A DNA stretch of 61,134 bases, from contig JAPDRN010000177.1 of assembly GCA_030247855.1 (NCBI GenBank), forward strand, positions 1 to 61,134. The letters run 5' to 3'. Origin of the DNA: Knufia peltigerae (Eukaryota > Ascomycota > Eurotiomycetes > Chaetothyriales > Trichomeriaceae). Under the pieces are notes generated by a model. The model had not been told where the DNA came from. It ran no database searches and saw only the letters and a program-made list of their open reading frames with translations. The first letter of the stretch is position 1, and each line of letters starts with the position of its first letter. This document shows, piece by piece, positions 58,847-61,134 of this stretch. The position numbers and the translations under genes are program-made.

Positions 58847-60088
58847 TCAATACAGGATGCGCGTGCGCAACGTGCCCGGAATCGCCGCCAGTTCGTCGCG
58901 CACTGCGCTGGCCTGCTCCTCGCTGGCGGTGATGTCGATCACCACGTAACCCACCTTCGGGTCGGTGCGCAGGAACTGGCCGTCGATGTTGACGTTGTGC
59001 CGCGAGAAGATCTCGTTGACTCTGGACAGCACGCCCGGCACGTTCTGGTGGATGTGCAGCAGGCGCAGGCTGTCGGCGTGCTCGGGCAGGGTCACTTCCG
59101 GGAAGTTGACCGCCGACAGAGTGCTGCCGTTGTCGCTGTAGCGCACCAGCTTGGCGGCCACTTCGATGCCGATGTTGTCCTGCGCTTCCAGCGTGCTGCC
59201 GCCCACGTGTGGGGTCAGGATCACGTTGTCGTGGCGGGTCAGCGGCGATTCGAAGATATCGCCGTTGCCCTTCGGCTCGACCGGGAACACGTCCAGCGCG
59301 GCGCCACCGATGTGGCCGCTGGCCAGTGCAGCATCCAGCGCATCGATGTCGACCACGGTGCCGCGCGCAGCGTTGATCAGGTGCGCGCCAGGGCGCATCT
59401 TCGCCAGCTCGGTGGCTCCGATCATCCACTGCGTGGACGGCGTCTCCGGTACGTGCAGGGTGACGATGTCGGCGCGCGCCAGCAGGTCATCCAGGCTGGC
59501 CGCGGCACGCGCATTGCCCAGCGACAGCTTGGTTTCCACGTCGTGGAAGATCACCTGCATGCCCAGCGATTCGGCCAGCACACCCACCTGGGTGCCGATA
59601 TGTCCGTAGCCGATGATGCCCAGCACCTTGCCGCGCACCTCATGGCTGCCACTGGCCGACTTCGACCAGCCGCCGCGATGGCATTCGGCGTTCTTCTGCG
59701 GGATACCGCGGGTCAGCATGATCGCTTCGGCGATCACCAGCTCGGCGACGCTGCGGGTATTGGAGTAGGGCGCGTTGAATACCGGAATGCCGGCCAGCTC
59801 GGCCGCATCCAGATCGACCTGATTGGTGCCGATGCAGAAGCAGCCGACCGCGATCAGGCGCTTGGCCTCGGCCAGCACCTCGGCGCTGAGCTGGGTGCGC
59901 GAACGGATGCCGACGATGTGCGCCTCGGCAATGCGCGCCTTCAGTTCGTCCTCGGGCAATGCCTTGGTGTGCGCTTCGATCTGGCTGTAGCCGGCGGCGC
60001 TGAACACCTCCACGGCGGTCTGGCTGACCCCCTCCAACAACAGTACGCGGATATCCTGCTTCGGGAACGAGGTCTTCTTCGGCGACAT
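58847..60088 (-). CDS. serA: D-3-phosphoglycerate dehydrogenase
   Basis: A 413-residue enzyme. The catalytic/NAD domain has LGIIGYGHIGTQVGVLAE, NAARGTVVDIDAL and LTPHVGGSTLEAQ with the catalytic His; a C-terminal ACT domain (LLHIHQNVPGVLSRVNEIF) gives serine feedback. It opens serine synthesis from 3-phosphoglycerate. Start ATG 60088 is preferred to a 27-codon upstream extension. It diverges from the FAD dehydrogenase gene that recycles its by-product. Confidence 0.96.
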   Translation of the reverse strand: MSPKKTSFPKQDIRVLLLEGVSQTAVEVFSAAGYSQIEAHTKALPEDELKARIAEAHIVGIRSRTQLSAEVLAEAKRLIAVGCFCIGTNQVDLDAAELAGIPVFNAPYSNTRSVAELVIAEAIMLTRGIPQKNAECHRGGWSKSASGSHEVRGKVLGIIGYGHIGTQVGVLAESLGMQVIFHDVETKLSLGNARAAASLDDLLARADIVTLHVPETPSTQWMIGATELAKMRPGAHLINAARGTVVDIDALDAALASGHIGGAALDVFPVEPKGNGDIFESPLTRHDNVILTPHVGGSTLEAQDNIGIEVAAKLVRYSDNGSTLSAVNFPEVTLPEHADSLRLLHIHQNVPGVLSRVNEIFSRHNVNIDGQFLRTDPKVGYVVIDITASEEQASAVRDELAAIPGTLRTRILY

Positions 60089-60257
60089 GGGGCGGCACGG
60101 CCAGTGGGACAGGGGCTGACCACTATGCCAGATCGCAACGCCCATGGTGCAGTGCGCAATTGGTTGCAACTGCAGCTATCGAGGGCGCTGCAGGGCTGGA
60201 CGCTGGGCCCGGCCACTGGCACGCTTGCCCGTTCTTCACGCCCCGCCCTGGACCGTC

Positions 60258-61134
60258 ATGACCGATTCCCGCATCGCCTCGTTGCAGCAGGCCTGTCCCG
60301 GCCTGAAGCTGAAGACCGACCCTGCCGACCTGGAGCATTACGGCCGCGACTGGACCCGGCGCTGGACACCGGCGCCGCTGGCGATCGCGTTGCCGGCCAC
60401 GGTCGAAGAAGTGCAGGCGGTGATGCGCTGGACCGCGGCCGAGGGCGTGGCGGTGGTTCCCTCCGGCGGTCGCACCGGCCTTTCCGGCGGTGCGGTAGCG
60501 ACCAATGGCGAGCTGGTGCTGAGCCTGGAGCGGATGAACAAGGCGCTGGACTACGATGCGGTCGACCGCACCCTGGTGGTGCAGGCCGGCATGCCACTGG
60601 AGGCGCTGCACAACGCAGCGCTTGAACATGGCCTCATCTATCCGGTGGACTTCGCTGCGCGCGGGTCGTGCTCGATCGGCGGCAACATCGCCACCAATGC
60701 CGGTGGCATCCGGGTGATCCGCTACGGCAATACCCGTGAATGGATCGCCGGGCTGAAAGTGGTCACCGCCACGGGCGAACTGCTCGAGCTCAACAAGGGC
60801 CTGATCAAGAACTCCAGCGGCTACGATTTCCGCCAGCTGCTGATCGGCTCGGAAGGCACGCTGGGCGTGATCGTCGAGGCCACGGTGAAGCTCACCGACC
60901 CGCCGCCGGCCAGCAACGTGATGCTGCTGGCGCTGCCCAGCTTCGACGTGCTGATGCAGGTGTTCGCCGCGTTCCGCGCGCGACTGCAGCTGCAGGCCTT
61001 CGAATTCTTCACCGACCGTGCGCTGGAGCACGTGCTGTCACACGGCGCGCAGGCACCGTTCGACGAGGTGCATCCGTATTACGTGGTGACCGAATTCGCT
61101 GCCGGCGATGAAGCGCAGGAAGCAGCGGCAATGG
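60258..61134 (+). CDS. FAD-linked D-2-hydroxyacid (D-2-hydroxyglutarate) dehydrogenase, N-terminal part
   Basis: An open frame of 292 codons that runs off the right edge. The FAD-binding PCMH domain is clear: VVPSGGRTGLSGGAVATNG, GSCSIGGNIATNAGGIRVIRYGNTREWIAGLKVV and GYDFRQLLIGSEGTLGVI (each near residues 72-210), then the start of the FAD-linked oxidase C-terminal domain. D-2-hydroxyglutarate dehydrogenases beside serA oxidise the D-2-hydroxyglutarate made when SerA reduces 2-oxoglutarate. That partnership is inferred from gene order. Confidence 0.85.
   Translation, partial: MTDSRIASLQQACPGLKLKTDPADLEHYGRDWTRRWTPAPLAIALPATVEEVQAVMRWTAAEGVAVVPSGGRTGLSGGAVATNGELVLSLERMNKALDYDAVDRTLVVQAGMPLEALHNAALEHGLIYPVDFAARGSCSIGGNIATNAGGIRVIRYGNTREWIAGLKVVTATGELLELNKGLIKNSSGYDFRQLLIGSEGTLGVIVEATVKLTDPPPASNVMLLALPSFDVLMQVFAAFRARLQLQAFEFFTDRALEHVLSHGAQAPFDEVHPYYVVTEFAAGDEAQEAAAM

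Noticed and set aside
1..61134. Defence, prophage, integron or secretion-effector system
   Set aside because: Both strands were read for integrases, transposases, restriction, toxin-antitoxin and phage genes, and none was recognised.

Overview
The window reads as chromosome of a Stenotrophomonas (S. maltophilia complex) or a very close xanthomonad. GC content is high, third codon positions are strongly G/C-biased, and most intergenic gaps carry short GTAG-type palindromes (SMAG repeats) typical of that genus. The gene complement (xanthomonad-style TonB receptors, N-glycan enzymes, thr and his operons) fits. Almost every base is coding. I see no tRNA, rRNA, CRISPR array, prophage, transposase, integrase or restriction/defence island. 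The organism assignment is an inference from these features.

Layout. 1-6.8 kb: signalling genes. A PAS histidine kinase is cut by the left edge (minus strand). Divergent from it is an overlapping operon of hybrid kinase with three receivers, CheR, a receiver-less CheB and a receiver-kinase, followed by a BLUF blue-light protein. 6.8-8.1 kb: a BigR/SqrR-like ArsR repressor with an exact AT-rich palindrome in front of two YeeE/PmpAB sulfur-transport genes. 8.1-10.9 kb: a secreted penicillin V acylase/AHL acylase-like hydrolase, an AraC regulator and a DMT exporter. 11.0-16.0 kb: the threonine operon with a Thr-rich leader peptide (thrL-like), then thrA, thrB, thrC. 16.2-18.8 kb: an FNR-like regulator, hisS and a small lipoprotein. 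18.9-26.4 kb: a complete histidine operon (trpR-like regulator, hisGDCBHAFI) whose genes nearly all overlap by 4-11 nt. 26.4-28.4 kb: a metallophosphoesterase and a small unknown gene.

28.4-52.4 kb is the most interesting part: a split mannoside/N-glycan utilisation regulon. It holds glk, a Tat-exported aspartylglucosaminidase, 'cutC', two TonB receptors, a GH92 alpha-mannosidase, a LacI-family regulator, a FucP-like permease, a PfkB fructokinase, an AGE-family (mannose) isomerase and a GH2 beta-mannosidase. Seven near-identical palindromes (TTGRATCGATCYAA) sit in front of four of these transcription units and once inside the fructokinase start. They tie the pieces together as a probable LacI-type regulon. 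A CueR-type copper module (copA, cueR, HMA chaperone) is embedded at 34.8-38.1 kb and has its own CueR-like boxes.

52.4-54.4 kb: methionine salvage genes mtnB-mtnD-mtnC (minus). 55-58 kb: two paralogous APC amino-acid permeases. 58.1-61.1 kb: a Nudix hydrolase, serA, and a divergent FAD-linked D-2-hydroxyacid dehydrogenase cut by the right edge.

The main structural novelty is a family of long hairpin elements at 41.7, 54.5 and 54.8 kb, plus an interrupted copy at 41.96-42.13 kb. In the three intact copies the arms are 24-26 nt, differ in sequence between copies yet are almost perfectly self-complementary, and enclose a conserved core of exactly 52 nt.
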